Shown here in pieces: positions 36,585 through 48,781 of a stretch of DNA of 64,000 bases (its first letter is position 1; each line of letters opens with the position of its first letter). The translations under genes and the position numbers were made by a program. This DNA comes from Malachius bipustulatus (lineage: Eukaryota > Arthropoda > Insecta > Coleoptera > Melyridae): assembly GCA_910589415.1 (NCBI GenBank), contig OU342630.1, positions 83,386,186 to 83,450,185 of the forward strand, in the 5' to 3' direction. The notes beneath the pieces are model-generated. The model was given only the letters and a program-made list of their open reading frames with translations, did not search any database and was not told where the DNA came from.

Positions 36585-37602
36585 CAGGTCAAACTTTGGG
36601 AGCTGATACCATTTATATAGGCTAAACTGTCAGTTTGACAGTTTCCATTTTTTGTGTTTTAGGAAAAACTCAATATTTAAAAAAATTTTTCAGCACAACA
36701 CCACTTCCGGTTATAGGTACCGGAAGTGGACACGAACTTCGTTATTAAATGACACGGTGCGGTTTTTTTATGGATTCATGTTCCTCATCAAATACTAAGT
36801 GACTTTAGTAAAACAACATAATATCGATATTCAATTGTTTTTGAGTTATTTGGATTTTTATGAATATTTTGACACTTACAGAGTCTCACTAAAACCGTGT
36901 TATCTACGAAACTGTATGACATAAACTGATAAAATAAATTTTAGTTCACTAAAAAATTAACAATTTATCACACAAAATTCGAGAAATTAGAAGAAACGCG
37001 CAAAAAGTGATTGAAAATGACTTTTGATTTTGAATTTTACAATTAAAAAAAAATCATTTTTTCAAATAGCACCCTGTATATATTTTTATTTCATTAGATT
37101 GGCAAAAAAAAGGTAAACAAAATCGATGTGCCTTGATTTTTATTTTTCAAATAATGCTATTTGAAAAAATGATTTTTTTTTATTGTAAAATTCGAAATTT
37201 CAAAAGTAATTTTCAATCATTTTTGCGCGTTTTTTCTGATTTCTCGAATTTTGTGTGATAAATTGTTAATTTTTTAGTGAACAAAAATTTATTTCATTAA
37301 TTTATGTCATACAGTTTCGTAGATAACACGGTTTTAGTGAGACTCTGAAAGTGTCAAAAAATTCATTAAAATCCAAATAACTCAAAAACAATTGAAGATC
37401 GATATTATGTTGTTTTACTAAAGTCACTTAATTTATAATGAGGAACATGAATCCATGAAAAAACCGCACCGTGTCATTTAAAATAACGAAGTTCGTGTCC
37501 GCTTCCGGTATAACCGGAAGTGGTGTTGTGCTGAAAATATTTTTAAAATGTTCCCAAACATCAGATCCCAAATCATGTATCAGATCCCAAAGGTTGACCC
37601 TG
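36585..37602. mobile_element. TA-flanked foldback element F (1018 bp)
   Basis: The left end CAGGTCAAACTTTGGGA and the complement of GGTTGACCCTG on the right are bounded by TA. Inner arms carry AACACCACTTCCGGTTAT and TAACGAAGTTCGTGTCC in inverted orientation over several hundred bases. Near the centre, at about 37070, lies a lone CACCCTGTATA motif. No coding sequence. Confidence 0.88.
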
Positions 37603-38254
37603 TATAGTTTTTGGAGTTGAGGATTTGGGGAGTGCTTTTTGCGGAGGTAGTTCGCTGTGGTGATGAGAAAGGACAGAGACCTATTTACTCTCAGGAACTG
37701 AGGTTTATATTACATCTTCTAACGTATATTGTTGTGTGCTCTCACGAGATCTCAGTTTATTTACCTGAATTTTTTTTGTTCAACGATTCGCAGCTAATCC
37801 CTAAGGTTATCTGCGTTAAACGTTTCCCCCCGTTTTTATATTTGGTTTTCTCCCACCTACACATCTCCGAGAAATGCGCCAAGGCGGCTACATAACAAAG
37901 AGTGGTCCATCAAATTGAATGAAACATGAAAACAAAAAAACAAGTGTCGTTTTTGGAAGTTTTTTTTAAACTAAATTTTTTGCAAACTAAATTGGTTTTT
38001 AATTTTTATTCGATAAAAAGTATTTTAAGTTATAAATTGGCTAATAAAAAATCAATATTACGAATGTATCTATAAGACTGTGATCGATTTTTAAACAAAG
38101 TCACAACTAATTATTCTTAGAATTCTTAGAAGTAGAATCCAACTGTTAAGCTATGTCTTATATAAAGGAACTATCAAAAGAGGTTTTTTTATTTCATCAA
38201 TTCTTCAAATGGCCATTAAGGATTAGAAAATCGCGGAGTTTTCTTATTAAATTG
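37603..38254. other. Intergenic stretch, no gene seen
   Basis: A 94-residue frame at 37611-37895 has no recognisable features and is not supported. Confidence 0.35.
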
Positions 38255-38590
38255 ATTGTCATTGTCATCATCAAGTGAATAATGGCCATAATCGTGAATG
38301 TAATAATATTATGCTTTTTTAATTCTTTTATATAAAATAACAAATTTTTATTAAAATATTTTTTATTATTTTACTACTTAGAACAACTACCAGTACCGAG
38401 TACCAACTGCGCACTCGTGGATTCTGAGAAATGGCAGTTATCGTTCCTATTCTCGTTTCCTTTGCTCGTTTATCAAATTTACAGCTTTTGATTGGTTCAC
38501 GAGCGGGTATTATGAAGTGCTAGCAGCTGTGATCGGACAAGAGCCGCGGGTATTATGAGCTATAATTCAATACATACGAATTATTCGTAT
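38255..38590 (+). repeat. Dispersed repeat R, copy 1
   Basis: About 330 bp that recur in reverse complement at 46605-46920. Shared blocks include CATCATCAAGTGAATAATGG, GGATTCTGAGAAATG and CAGCTTTTGATTGG followed by ACGAGCGGGTATTATGA. The middle is AT-rich and variable. No coding sequence and no clean ends. Confidence 0.8.
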
Positions 38591-38597
38591 TTTTATT

Positions 38598-38632
38598 ATT
38601 ATCAAGGTTATTATTATAATAACCTTGATAAT
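38598..38632. repeat. Short hairpin (35 bp)
   Basis: ATTATCAAGGTTATTA pairs with TAATAACCTTGATAAT with almost no loop. It lies directly after dispersed repeat R. Confidence 0.7.
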
Positions 38633-38886
38633 TCATCCAAAATGCTCTAAACATTTGAATATTGTTCAATTTTTTCAATATTCAATTAAGAGTAGACAAA
38701 ATAACTATATACACAATAACACACACCAATTTTACCTAGCACAAATCGAAATTTCCTCCGAGAAATTTTCGGTTATCGTAAAAATGACAATCGTAAATAA
38801 TTAATTATGTTGAACGTGATAAATAATGTGACAGTAATTTTCATTCGAATGTATCCCAGTTAAGGGCGCAGCAAGAATTTTTTCTA

Positions 38887-38901
38887 GGGGGGGGGGGGGG
38901 G
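38887..38901. repeat. Homopolymer of 15 G
   Basis: Fifteen consecutive G on the plus strand, striking in this AT-rich window; the length may be unreliable in the assembly. Confidence 0.85.
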
Positions 38902-41503
38902 AGCAAGTGGTAGCTCGGGAAGTCGGGACATTATAGCATAAGGCGAAGCGGATCTTAAAAAAAGAGATGAATGCAAGAAAGAGATGCAGGGGATCAACCT
39001 AAAACAGCACCGTAGGTGAATTTTTTTATTTCTCAAGGTCACTCAATTTCCCAGGACTTGAATAAATATACCGTCATTACGAAATAAAGAATTAAATTGT
39101 TATTGTATTTTTCTTTAAAATTCATTTTTACCTTACCTACGAAGGTACATTTATTTTAATATCTCCAATGAATTCCAAAAGACTCTCTCTTCGTCATCAT
39201 TCCACCGCGAAAAAGAAGTTTCCAATAAAACATTAAAAGAATCAGGCATGGGAAAAGATAACAAAATAAGTTAGAGAGATTGCGACAAAAATGCCTTGTA
39301 TCTCCAAATGGAAGAAGTTCGAGTCCCTTTTTGAAAATCCTTTTTCTCAAGTAGGGGTATAGCGCGTGGCCGTGAGCGGCTACGGCCTTTTGTCTAGATT
39401 TACACGAACGATTTCAAAAATTATCTCAAATCATATCATCACACGCTCAGAGGTGTGTATGTGCTAATGTGTAAATAAGTTTGGTGTAAAAATGATGTCA
39501 TTCGTGACGTCTTGGCCAGTTTAGCTAACATGACCCATCATACGTCTTTTTCGTTATTTTCATTTATTGTGACGTCATTTTCGTAGTTTGATGTCAAAAT
39601 TTATTATTGTTCAGGTCAAGGCAACAATGAAGATTATGTCACGAATCAATCGATTCGTGACAAACTTTTTTCCGATTTCCTCGAAAATGGCTTAATAGAA
39701 ATAAAACTACCAATAAAAACAATAATTGATTTAACATTTCTCTTTAAAACATAACAGGGGAGTCTATATGTTTAGCAAAGTTCCATTTTGCAGGTGACTT
39801 TTCTACGTCTCCAAAACAGATTGGTATGTACCTACATGTACTTACCTATATCTTAAAAAAAAATAAACAAATAAAGAATGAAATTTATTATGGAATTATC
39901 AAAGAATTTGTCTAATATATTTAAATTGATATTTGCTTGTTAAGGTTTCCTCTTTTGTTTATAATAAAAAATAATTGTATAATGGGTAAATAGGTAATGA
40001 ATATTTATGTCATTTTAGTTTCAATAAATTGTGATTCACCATAAAAATTACAAAGGAAAATTTCTTACAGACGATGAACTATGTGGTCAATTGTCTTGTT
40101 TACAGTTTTTTCAATAAAATAACTAAAACAAAACATTTAAATGGATTTTCATATTTTAAGTCGTCCAAAATGAATTCAGTTTTAATCTTTGTGGAATCCA
40201 GTTTGAATATGAGAATGATGAAACTGCGTCGATGGTAGTTTATAGTCGCTCATGTAGGTAGGTATATGGGAAAAATGACCCTGACATAGATTTAATTACC
40301 TGCAACCTGCAACTAGGCAAAATGCTCCCAATATTTTTTATTAATTTAAAATTGATGCAGAACGAGTTAGATCGGGAGAATAAAAAATAATTATTGATGA
40401 ACAAAATAGGTACCTATACAGTTCAAATGCAACGACTGGGTTATAGCTTCATGAAACTAGATGCTCCCCTGCGATAAGTGTCTGATTGTTATAATTGAAT
40501 ATTTTATTTCAATAGGTTAATTCTAGATAACATAGAGTAAGTTAAATTTTTATGTAGGTACTTACATAAATACCTATTATTCTAACGAGCAAGTTTTAAT
40601 AATCATACCTACCCAAGGACAGCTGAAACATCGTTTCACCTGTGTTGAAACCTAGCCGGAGATTAGACAATACACAATAATGTAGGTATACTTATATTCA
40701 TTCAAACATGTTGCGAGTAAACAGCTTTGTTGGGGTGTTTCTAAATTTACAACAATTTGTTTTCTAAGGAATCTAAGATGAAGTTGTGATTTACCTCTCT
40801 TCTTAGAGACCATCAATACGATGTGTTCCCGACATCTTTCGGACTGGGGGAAGGTATATCTCCAGAAAAACATGCACCGCAGTAGGTTTTAGGAAAAAGA
40901 AACAGAAAAATTTTGCTTTTGGAGAACATTATTAAGAGGTGTATAACATCATTAAGGGATATTTCACTCTTTTAGTTATTCATTGTCTTGGTATTATTGT
41001 AATTTTTCACATTGACAGTTTTTTTCAAACATAAGGTTTGAAGGGATTTTTCAGATATTTTTTTTTAGAAAAATGTGAACTGCCTTATATTAAGCGGTCC
41101 CGTTTGGTAATGTACGACCTCAAAATACTCTTATCGGCTAGCACTTGATACACTAAAAACTCTGGGTCGTAACGTTCTCCTGATTTCTTGAGCACATCGA
41201 AATTTTTCACCAATAAAAACTATTAAAAAAATCTTTAGTCAAGGAAGGCCCATCTAGGCCTATTAGAAAATTGACACAAACCAGTAACCAGAAAATTAAA
41301 ATAGTCAGATAAAGATTTTTTGATATTTTCAGCATATCCGTACCAATACGAACAGTGACCTGTTGATGAAAATGTAACAGTAGGAAAACTTCTTAGAGAG
41401 TATCACTTGGACTGACGGGGCAAAATCCTGTAGGTGCTCTTACTATGTAGATAGGAAAAATTTTAATAATGGTTAGAAATTCTTCAAAACATTGTGCTAC
41501 ATA
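38902..41503. other. 2.6-kb intergenic stretch, no gene supported
   Basis: Only short frames without family features. A GTTCGAGTCC word at about 39318 resembles a tRNA B-box, but no A-box or cloverleaf accompanies it. Frequent TAGGTACCTAC-like words are simple-sequence background seen across the right half of the window. Confidence 0.4.
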
Positions 41504-42810
41504 CAGGATGATCCCGATAATTTTCGAGATAATGGTACTTTTATGAATTCTGTGAAAATCGATATTTAGATCAGTTTTTGAGTGCCACAGTTACACCAAT
41601 TTCATATTTTTACATTGTATGTTTTGTTACGTAACGCTGCATTGTTCTGTTATTGATCAAGTGCCGAAGAAATATTCTGATATGCCATACTTTAGGGATT
41701 TTTTGACTGATTGCAAAAAAAATTTGATGACCTAACTTTGGCACTTCATAAAAATTACCTCATGAACCTGAAAAGTTACCCCTAAAAATGGCTCATTTGA
41801 TCTTGTTTCTGAAATTGTGTAATATTTTCGATGCATTGCTTTAGAAAAAAAGATATTGCTATTTGACTGCATATAAAGTGCGCATTGTAAAATTGTATCA
41901 CTGATTAGGAATTTGAATGAAAGCATGTGTAGAATTACAGTAACAAGTAATTTATTGAAAACTTGGAATAGCAGCACCGTTTCCTATGCATTCTCCATAA
42001 ATGTAACGCATGTTAAGGCCGGTTCTCACTTGTACGACACCCCGACAGCAACAACGCGACAACACGACAAAATTGCGGGGGGATTTCACCCTGATTGAGT
42101 CTGGTTCCCACTTTTTTGGCATGTCGTGTTTTGACAACACGCAATTTTGTCGTGTTGTCTCGTTCTCGCTGTCGTCGGGTGTCGTACAAGTGAGAACCGG
42201 CCTTTACAGTATTGAGAAATTATACCGGTACAGCATAATGAGAAATACTTGATTTCAACCGCGTAACACAAACGTCACTACCAATGTTACTGTAACATTG
42301 TTAAATGACGTCATTACGATTGTCATCCATAACGACATGATAATATCTTATTATGTGTAAGCCACTCAGATTATAATTTCACAATGCTCCTTTGCAGTCA
42401 AATAGCAATATCTTTTTTTCTAAAGCAAGACATCGAAAATATTACACTATTTCGGAAACAAGATCAAGTGACCCATTTTTGAGGATAGCTTTGCAGGTTC
42501 ATGGGGTTATTTTTTTAAATGTATGTGCCAAAGTTAGCACATAATTTTTTTTTCAATCAGGAAAAAAATGAATAATTTCCCCAATGGTATGGCTCCAGAA
42601 TATTTCTTCGGTACTTGATCAATAACAGCAGGGCTAAGCAGCATTGCGTAACAAAATTTAGAATGTAAGAGTATGAAACTTAATAATTGTGGCACTCGAA
42701 AAACTGATCTAAAATATCGATTTTCACACTATTCATAAAAGCACCAGTATCTCGAAAATAAATAATTTTTTCAGCCCTTCAAGGGTTGACGTTCAGTTTT
42801 GGGACACCTG
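41504..42810. mobile_element. TA-flanked foldback element G (1307 bp), carrying a nested MITE
   Basis: The left end CAGGATGATCCCGATAATTT follows TA; the right end CACCTG precedes TA. The arms pair through ATCGATATTTAGATCAG and the AAAAGATATTGCTATTTGAC block. The right arm has about 30 bp extra near its end. A 188-bp element sits near the centre (next entry). Confidence 0.85.
42016..42203. mobile_element. Nested 188-bp MITE with TTA target duplication
   Basis: Ends AGGCCGGTTCTCACTTG and its complement lead into arms with TGTCGTACAAGTGAG. TTA flanks both sides (42013-42015 and 42204-42206). A 3-bp TTA duplication and these ends fit a PIF/Harbinger-type MITE. It lies inside foldback element G. 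Confidence 0.85.
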
Positions 42811-42984
42811 TATATTATTATATACCAAGGGATTTTAAAAAAGTTTGTCACCCTCCGAATCTATAGAAGTGTGATCTGAAGATGAAAAACCCGAAACAGG
42901 TCAATTTTAAAATTTGATTTACTTTCTATTTATGTACAAAAATTTTCAAACTGTTTCTTGGCTCAGTAATGACGACATTGTTAA

Positions 42985-43130
42985 TTTTTTAATAGGACAG
43001 CCTTTATATTATTGTATTTTCATATTTCCTGAGAAAATCCAATGCGAGAATTATTTTTAAGGCTCTAGGACCAGCAGTTTCCTAGATATGGCCGCTCCTT
43101 ATTAACCTTAAATGATCACCCTGTACAAAA
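42985..43130. repeat. Fragment of the element H family
   Basis: AATAGGACAGCCT followed by TATATTATTG...TTTCATATTTCCTGAGAAAA matches the segment at about 43460-43510 inside element H. It ends with GATCACCCTGTA near 43125. Confidence 0.55.
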
Positions 43131-43291
43131 CAAATTGAAATAATACTTGTAAATTGTTTTATACAAGTTACAAGCTAATAGTACTTACTAGAAACTTGCG
43201 TTGAACAAGAGTCCTTTCCATAATCCATAAAAAATATCTCCATCAACGTTTTGTTGGCACGACAAAAACTAGTAAAAGTCAAGTAGGTATA

Positions 43292-44140
43292 CAGGGTAAG
43301 TCATTGATATGGGAAAGCTCGATTGCACCTACACCATTAAAGATATCGAAATGAACCAAAAAGTGCTGTAAATGGGAGGGTAAAGTGCAGTTTGTAAAAT
43401 TATTTTCAGATACACAGGATGGCCCAATATCGCTGTACGCCATACAACTTTGTAATTTTAAATAGGACACCCTGTATATTATTACATCTTCATATTATTT
43501 GAGAAAAGTAAAAAAGAATGGTTTGTAAAGTTGAAGTTTGTAATGAGCGATTTATGAGTTACAAACAAATGAAAATCGCGATTTTCCATTTTCAAAGCAG
43601 CTTATATTGAAAACGGCTCGAGATATGGAAAAACGGTTTACATGTTCCTATCTTAACTTTTCAAGCGGTATCCTATTGGATGGATGAAATTTTTATACAG
43701 AGTGGTAAAAAATTTGATTATTTTCATCACCCGGTATAAAAATTTCAGCTACATGATAGGATACCAAATTAAAAATTAAGATAGGGACATGTAAACCGTT
43801 TTTCCATATCTCGAGCCGTTTTCAATATAAGCTGCTTTGAAAATGAAAAATCGCGATTTTCATTTGTTTATAACTCATAAATTGCTCATTACAAACTTCA
43901 ACTTTATAAACCATTCTTTTTGACTTTTCTCAAATAATCTGAAGATGTAATAATATACAGGGTGTCCTATTTAAAATAACAAAGTTGTATGGCGTACAGC
44001 GATATTGGGCCATCCTGTGTATCTGAAAATAATTTTACAAACTGCACTTTACCCTCCCATTTACAGCACTTTTTGGTTCATTTCGATATCTTTAATGGTA
44101 TAGGTGTAACCGAACTTTCCCATATCAATGACTTACCCTG
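43292..44140. mobile_element. Composite foldback element H (849 bp)
   Basis: Outer ends CAGGGTAAGTCATTGATATG and complement, bounded by TA. Inside, a second pair of ends appears: ACACCCTG at 43474 and CAGGGTGT at 43958, each also next to TA. The structure is therefore a 183-bp unit, an internal palindrome of about 480 bp, and the same 183-bp unit inverted. Arms are nearly identical to the centre (about 43700-43745). No coding sequence. Confidence 0.9.
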
Positions 44141-44226
44141 TATATTATAATCTTACTAACTAATTTTATACAGAGCTGTCCCTCATTATCTCAATCAACT
44201 CATTATCTCGTAAATGCTAAGAGATA

Positions 44227-44736
44227 CAGAGTTGATTAAATTACCGAAAATATGTGCTATTTTGTGGCCATCTCAAATCCGTCGAGACATACAAGATATT
44301 TAGGACCGTTCCTGATATATCATGAAAAACCTAACTCAATTTTTTTATTTTCTCACTACTGCTTTATCATTTGAAGTTTCAATTTGAAAATTGGCGTATT
44401 GACATTGTTTGACACTCTGAATTTTTTGGTGTTACTTGATTGTTTTTACGCATAGTTTCAACTTTACAACCTACAACTTTTGTTTTCTCTATGGACGCCA
44501 TATTGGATAAAAATACGGAAAATTATTCTCCGTACAACGTTATTTAAAAAATATGTTAGATGGTAAATGTGTAAACTGAAACTTCAAATGATAAATGATA
44601 AAGGAGTTACTGAGAAAATAATATTTTTTTTTAGTTTTTCAGGATATTTCAGAACGGTCACAGATATCTTGCATGTCTTGACGGATTCAACATGACAACA
44701 AAATAGCACATCCTTTCTCTAATTTAACCGACCCTG
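44227..44736. mobile_element. TA-flanked foldback element I (510 bp)
   Basis: The left end CAGAGTTGATTAAATTA and right-end complement CAGGGTCGGTTAAATTA are next to TA. Arms share ATGTGCTATTTTG and AATCCGTC.AGACAT.CAAG with moderate divergence. No coding sequence. Confidence 0.85.
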
Positions 44737-45954
44737 TATCTATTAGCGTTTACGTAGTACACAGAGTGTGTACTGAAATAAGGGACATGTATTTACTTTT
44801 AAAAATTCATTCATAAGCATTGTCATATAAAAAAATTGCTTATGGGAAACAAATCAAGATAAAAATTACAGAATTTTTATAAGGTAATTAACATAATGTC
44901 GTGCTTTATTTTTTCTACACGCTTTGTAGGTTTCACATGTTTGGAATATTCGTTTGATGCTCTGGCTTGTTTTGTAGCATTTTCGTGAAACGTTTTGAAT
45001 TGATTACATGATGACTTCAGTCCTCTTGATTGCCTTGTCAACATGTTTTATGTAGTGAATAAACAGATAAAAGTTCAATATATTAGCATAACAATACATG
45101 TGGGTAATTAATTAGGTACCTGCCTGGTAAAAGTATATTTTCTAAAAGCAATCTCTGAAAACAATATAGGTGAAATTGTTTTGAAATATCAATCAAATCA
45201 GGATTGAGATGAGACCTGATATTATGAGATATAAATTATTGACAAAAATTCAATTCATACCTCACTAATTATGCGTCTGGCTTGGAGTATTTTACAATCT
45301 TGTTTTACTAAATTAATTCCAAATCGTAGAAAAAAATTAATTAGCAAATTCATCTAACCACCTGCATCGAAACGTCTTGGGTAAGGTAGCCTAAGGCAAA
45401 GTATTCATAGATAAAAAAACGCAAAAGTCAAACAAAATGATTCCTAGAAAAAAAGCTAGAAGAACTGCCAAAGGGGTTGGGAAAACTGGGAATTGATGAG
45501 AATAATAAATATCTGTAGTTTTTTTATTTAGGTAATATAAAAATACCTATAAGTACAATAGATATAAATGATAAAATTGTAGGTCAGGGAATAAGAACAC
45601 ACGTTATATCTGTTATGTTTTTATCCTTGTACACATTTTGATTTGATAATAAAAAGATACCAGAATAAGTGATGATATAGAATTTTAAGTACCTGGTTTT
45701 TTTCCAGACCAAACCTACTTGGGATATACCTACTTACCTTTGTATAGGATAATAATTATTATGTGTGCAGATTATTTTATGGTTTACATTAAAATAAATT
45801 GATAATTTAATATTGAAACCAATGAATTTCTAGACGATATTAACATATGTAAGCTTTTACGATGAACCCAAACGACAAGAATACGTAATGAGTCTAAAGG
45901 TGGCCTTAGTTTACGTGCAACCTGTGAAGTCTTCGTTAAAGTTTTCTCGGGCGC
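44737..45954. other. Intergenic stretch, no gene seen
   Basis: AT-rich, without supported reading frames or recognisable repeats. Confidence 0.35.
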
Positions 45955-46180
45955 TTACCTGAAAAGTTCGTTTCATACGCTAATGATTTATTCTTAAGTG
46001 AGATCTCACGCTGATTGCTTTCAACTGCAAACGATCTTATCATTGGTTCTTATATGTTATGCAACGAAGAACTTGCCATTAAATGTGTAAAACTCCAAAG
46101 TTAAACCAATTTTATGTTGGAGATAAGTTATCTAATAACTTGGGTGTAAATTTTGACATTATCGGAAGCTCAAAAGGTTT
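45955..46180 (+). pseudogene. Possible decayed LINE reverse-transcriptase fragment
   Basis: One frame reads LPEKFVSYANDLFLSEI (compare the catalytic YADD block of LINE reverse transcriptases), and further on KLNQFYVGDKLSNNLGVNFD, which resembles the LGV.FD block that usually follows it. Stops separate the two. The evidence is weak but the order is right. The sequence to 46600 is more GC-rich than its surroundings and may belong to the same relic. Confidence 0.35.
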
Positions 46181-46604
46181 CGTTGATTTGCCGACCCTGT
46201 CTGACACATTTGTTAGACCTTAACTTGAGAAGATATGCCTTGGTGTTTTGAATCCGCATTGGGAACCCTAACTGTTTTAAACCTCGAATGAATTAGCGAT
46301 GGTTCCTGAAACGCGAGCTTGTGGTTGTTATTCAGTCAGAGGCATTCCTAAAGCTGCTTGCTATGTTTTATCCCAGTTTCTCCCAGTAGTCTGGAAGAAC
46401 TACAAAGTACATATGTCAGGTCAGGCGAAAACTGTCTGCGTCCACCTGTATCTTAAGGGGTTTAAATGCAAAGATTGACTGTCCTCAGATTTTGGCTAGA
46501 ATTGTACCATCTCCGCGTTTCGTATAAGAAATACATAGGTAGTTCTTTTTCTTCTCTTATTGAATAATAGTCCAATTATTAAAGCTTTATTTGAATGAAT
46601 TATG

Positions 46605-46920
46605 AACGTTATTATTCGTAAGTATTGAATTAAAATTTCAAATACTCGGCTCTTGTCTAAACACAGCTACTAGAAAATTCATAATACCCGCTCGTGGACC
46701 AATCAAAAGCTGTAAATTTGATAAACAGAGCAAAGTTGTGAATAGGAACGATAACTGACATTTCTCAGAATCCATGCGTCGGTATTCGTTACTAGAAGTT
46801 GTTCCAAGCAGTAAAAATAAATAAAAAAATTATTTGATTAAAATTTTTTTTTACTTATAGTATTATATTCGCGATTGTGGCCATTATTCACTTGATGATG
46901 ACAATGACTCGCTAAAGCTC
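46605..46920 (-). repeat. Dispersed repeat R, copy 2 (inverted)
   Basis: Reverse complement of 38255-38590 over its whole length, about 8 kb away. At the right edge the ATAATGGC...ATCGC block is repeated once more in inverted form (about 46850-46960), forming a small hairpin. Confidence 0.8.
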
Positions 46921-46960
46921 GTGGCAATCATCTCGTGAATAATGGCTTCATAATCGCTCA

Positions 46961-48781
46961 TATAATAATATACCTACTCAATTTTGTTTTACCACACCCC
47001 CTACTTATGTGGCTTATGGTTTGCCAATTTATAAATAATTCTCGCCAACGCTAGCTTATGTGGCTTGCGGTAATCACTTGGGGTTTTCTATCTTGGATTT
47101 AGACTTTTGTTTTGCGACTTGGTGTAATTCCCAGACTATATTAGTATAGAGATTGATCGCCAAGGGAAAAATAGATATTGTTGACTGAAATTTCTGTAAA
47201 ACGCTCCAGGTCTAGAAAAAAATTGGTTTTTAGAACGATTGGAGATGGAGATTAAATAAATTAATAATTTTTGTGAGCTTGACCCTGCTATAAGTATCCA
47301 CATAAAAACCCATTTTCCATTGCCACATCTTCTCAATTTTTTTGTTTAATAAATTTGTCTCGAAAGTTAACCTTTAGTTAGTCTTTCGGGAAAATAGTTT
47401 AGCTTAGAGAAAAAATTATTATACAGCTCTTCATTTTGACATTTTCTAACTGAATCAAAAAAACCTGCAAAGTGACAGCATTTTGCGAATTTTATCCTGT
47501 ACCAACAACGTTTTTATAAAATTTTTTTTTATGAAAGTTGTTTTTAGAAAAAAAAAAGAATGAAACGACTATACAGTCTAGATATATTTTAGGTACGAGT
47601 TTTTTACAGTTTAAATAACAGTAAAATAACTATAAGAGCCACAATAGACTTTGGGTCGCAGTGGAGGTGACTCATATGGCACACTCCTGATAAATCCAAT
47701 CTAAATCTAAAATAATTATGTAGTGTAAAACTGGCTTGTAAAACATATATTTTGCATAATAATTATCTGATTACCCTAATTACCTTTAATTTTCCAACAC
47801 AAAATCGACCTTTACAGTTTTATTTTTCAGTTCATATCAGAGTTATTGAGGGTGGCACAGTGAGTGGATTATGGAGGCATCAAAAAATTTTAATTGAGTT
47901 TTCATAGGACTTATTATTAGCACGAGAATTCTTTTTTTTTCTGAAGGAGACAACGCATAATTATTTGAAAATACTTGAGCAAAGAGAGAAATTAGGAAAA
48001 GATTATGCCTCCTACTCAGCATTGGATTGTGTGGTGATTTGTCAATAGGATTAAAGTTGAGAAAATAAATAATGTATCTTTTCAAAAGTGTACCTACCTA
48101 GAGATAAAATTAGGGAAATCTTGGAGTTAGAGAAAGAATCATCATTTCTATCATCAAAATATTTTATTAATGTTCAATTTATCAATAGGTACATTTTGTC
48201 TGGTGGAAAATTGAAGAAAAGACGTTTCGATAGACGAAAATATAAATATCAACACTTTGGCTACACCTCGGTATGGTCTACGCGGGTAGTTGCTGTGAAG
48301 GGGTAGTTTTTTTCTCTCTTCTCATACGCAAGTGATACGCCGAGTGATCGCTCAAATTTTTTCAGATTCTGAAGACACCAAATAAAAAATTACCCTTTAA
48401 TTTTACCCTAGTTTAGTTAAAATCTAGCACCATTTCATTTTTAATCCAGGTAACGAACCGAACTTACAAAGTCGCCCCCTTATACTAAAATGGGGTAAAA
48501 AAAATTATAATCTTTTGTGAGTTATGAGCTTTTCGGTGGCAGTTTTTATGTAAGAAAGTTTATTTTTGATTTTTTAACGAATAAAAAGGAATATTCACAG
48601 GAATCTTCTGTTCTGCTGTTCTGTGAAACACCCTGTATAAAAAATTTACATTACTACTTATACAGTGTGTATTTTGTTAAAAATATTTTTTACTTCTCTT
48701 GGTATAAGTATATATCGTAAAGATATAGTTACATACAGTCTTATTCGCTTCCTTACTCGATTCCTTACAAATTCTAGTATA
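46961..48781. other. 1.8-kb intergenic stretch, no gene supported
   Basis: No supported frame. A CACCCTGTATA end at about 48629 marks a truncated CAGGGTG-class element. Confidence 0.35.

Noticed and set aside
37611..37895. 94-codon frame after element F
   Set aside because: No recognisable domain and no supporting splice or promoter signals.
39310..39335. B-box-like GTTCGAGTCC suggesting a tRNA
   Set aside because: No matching A-box, anticodon arm or acceptor stem around it.
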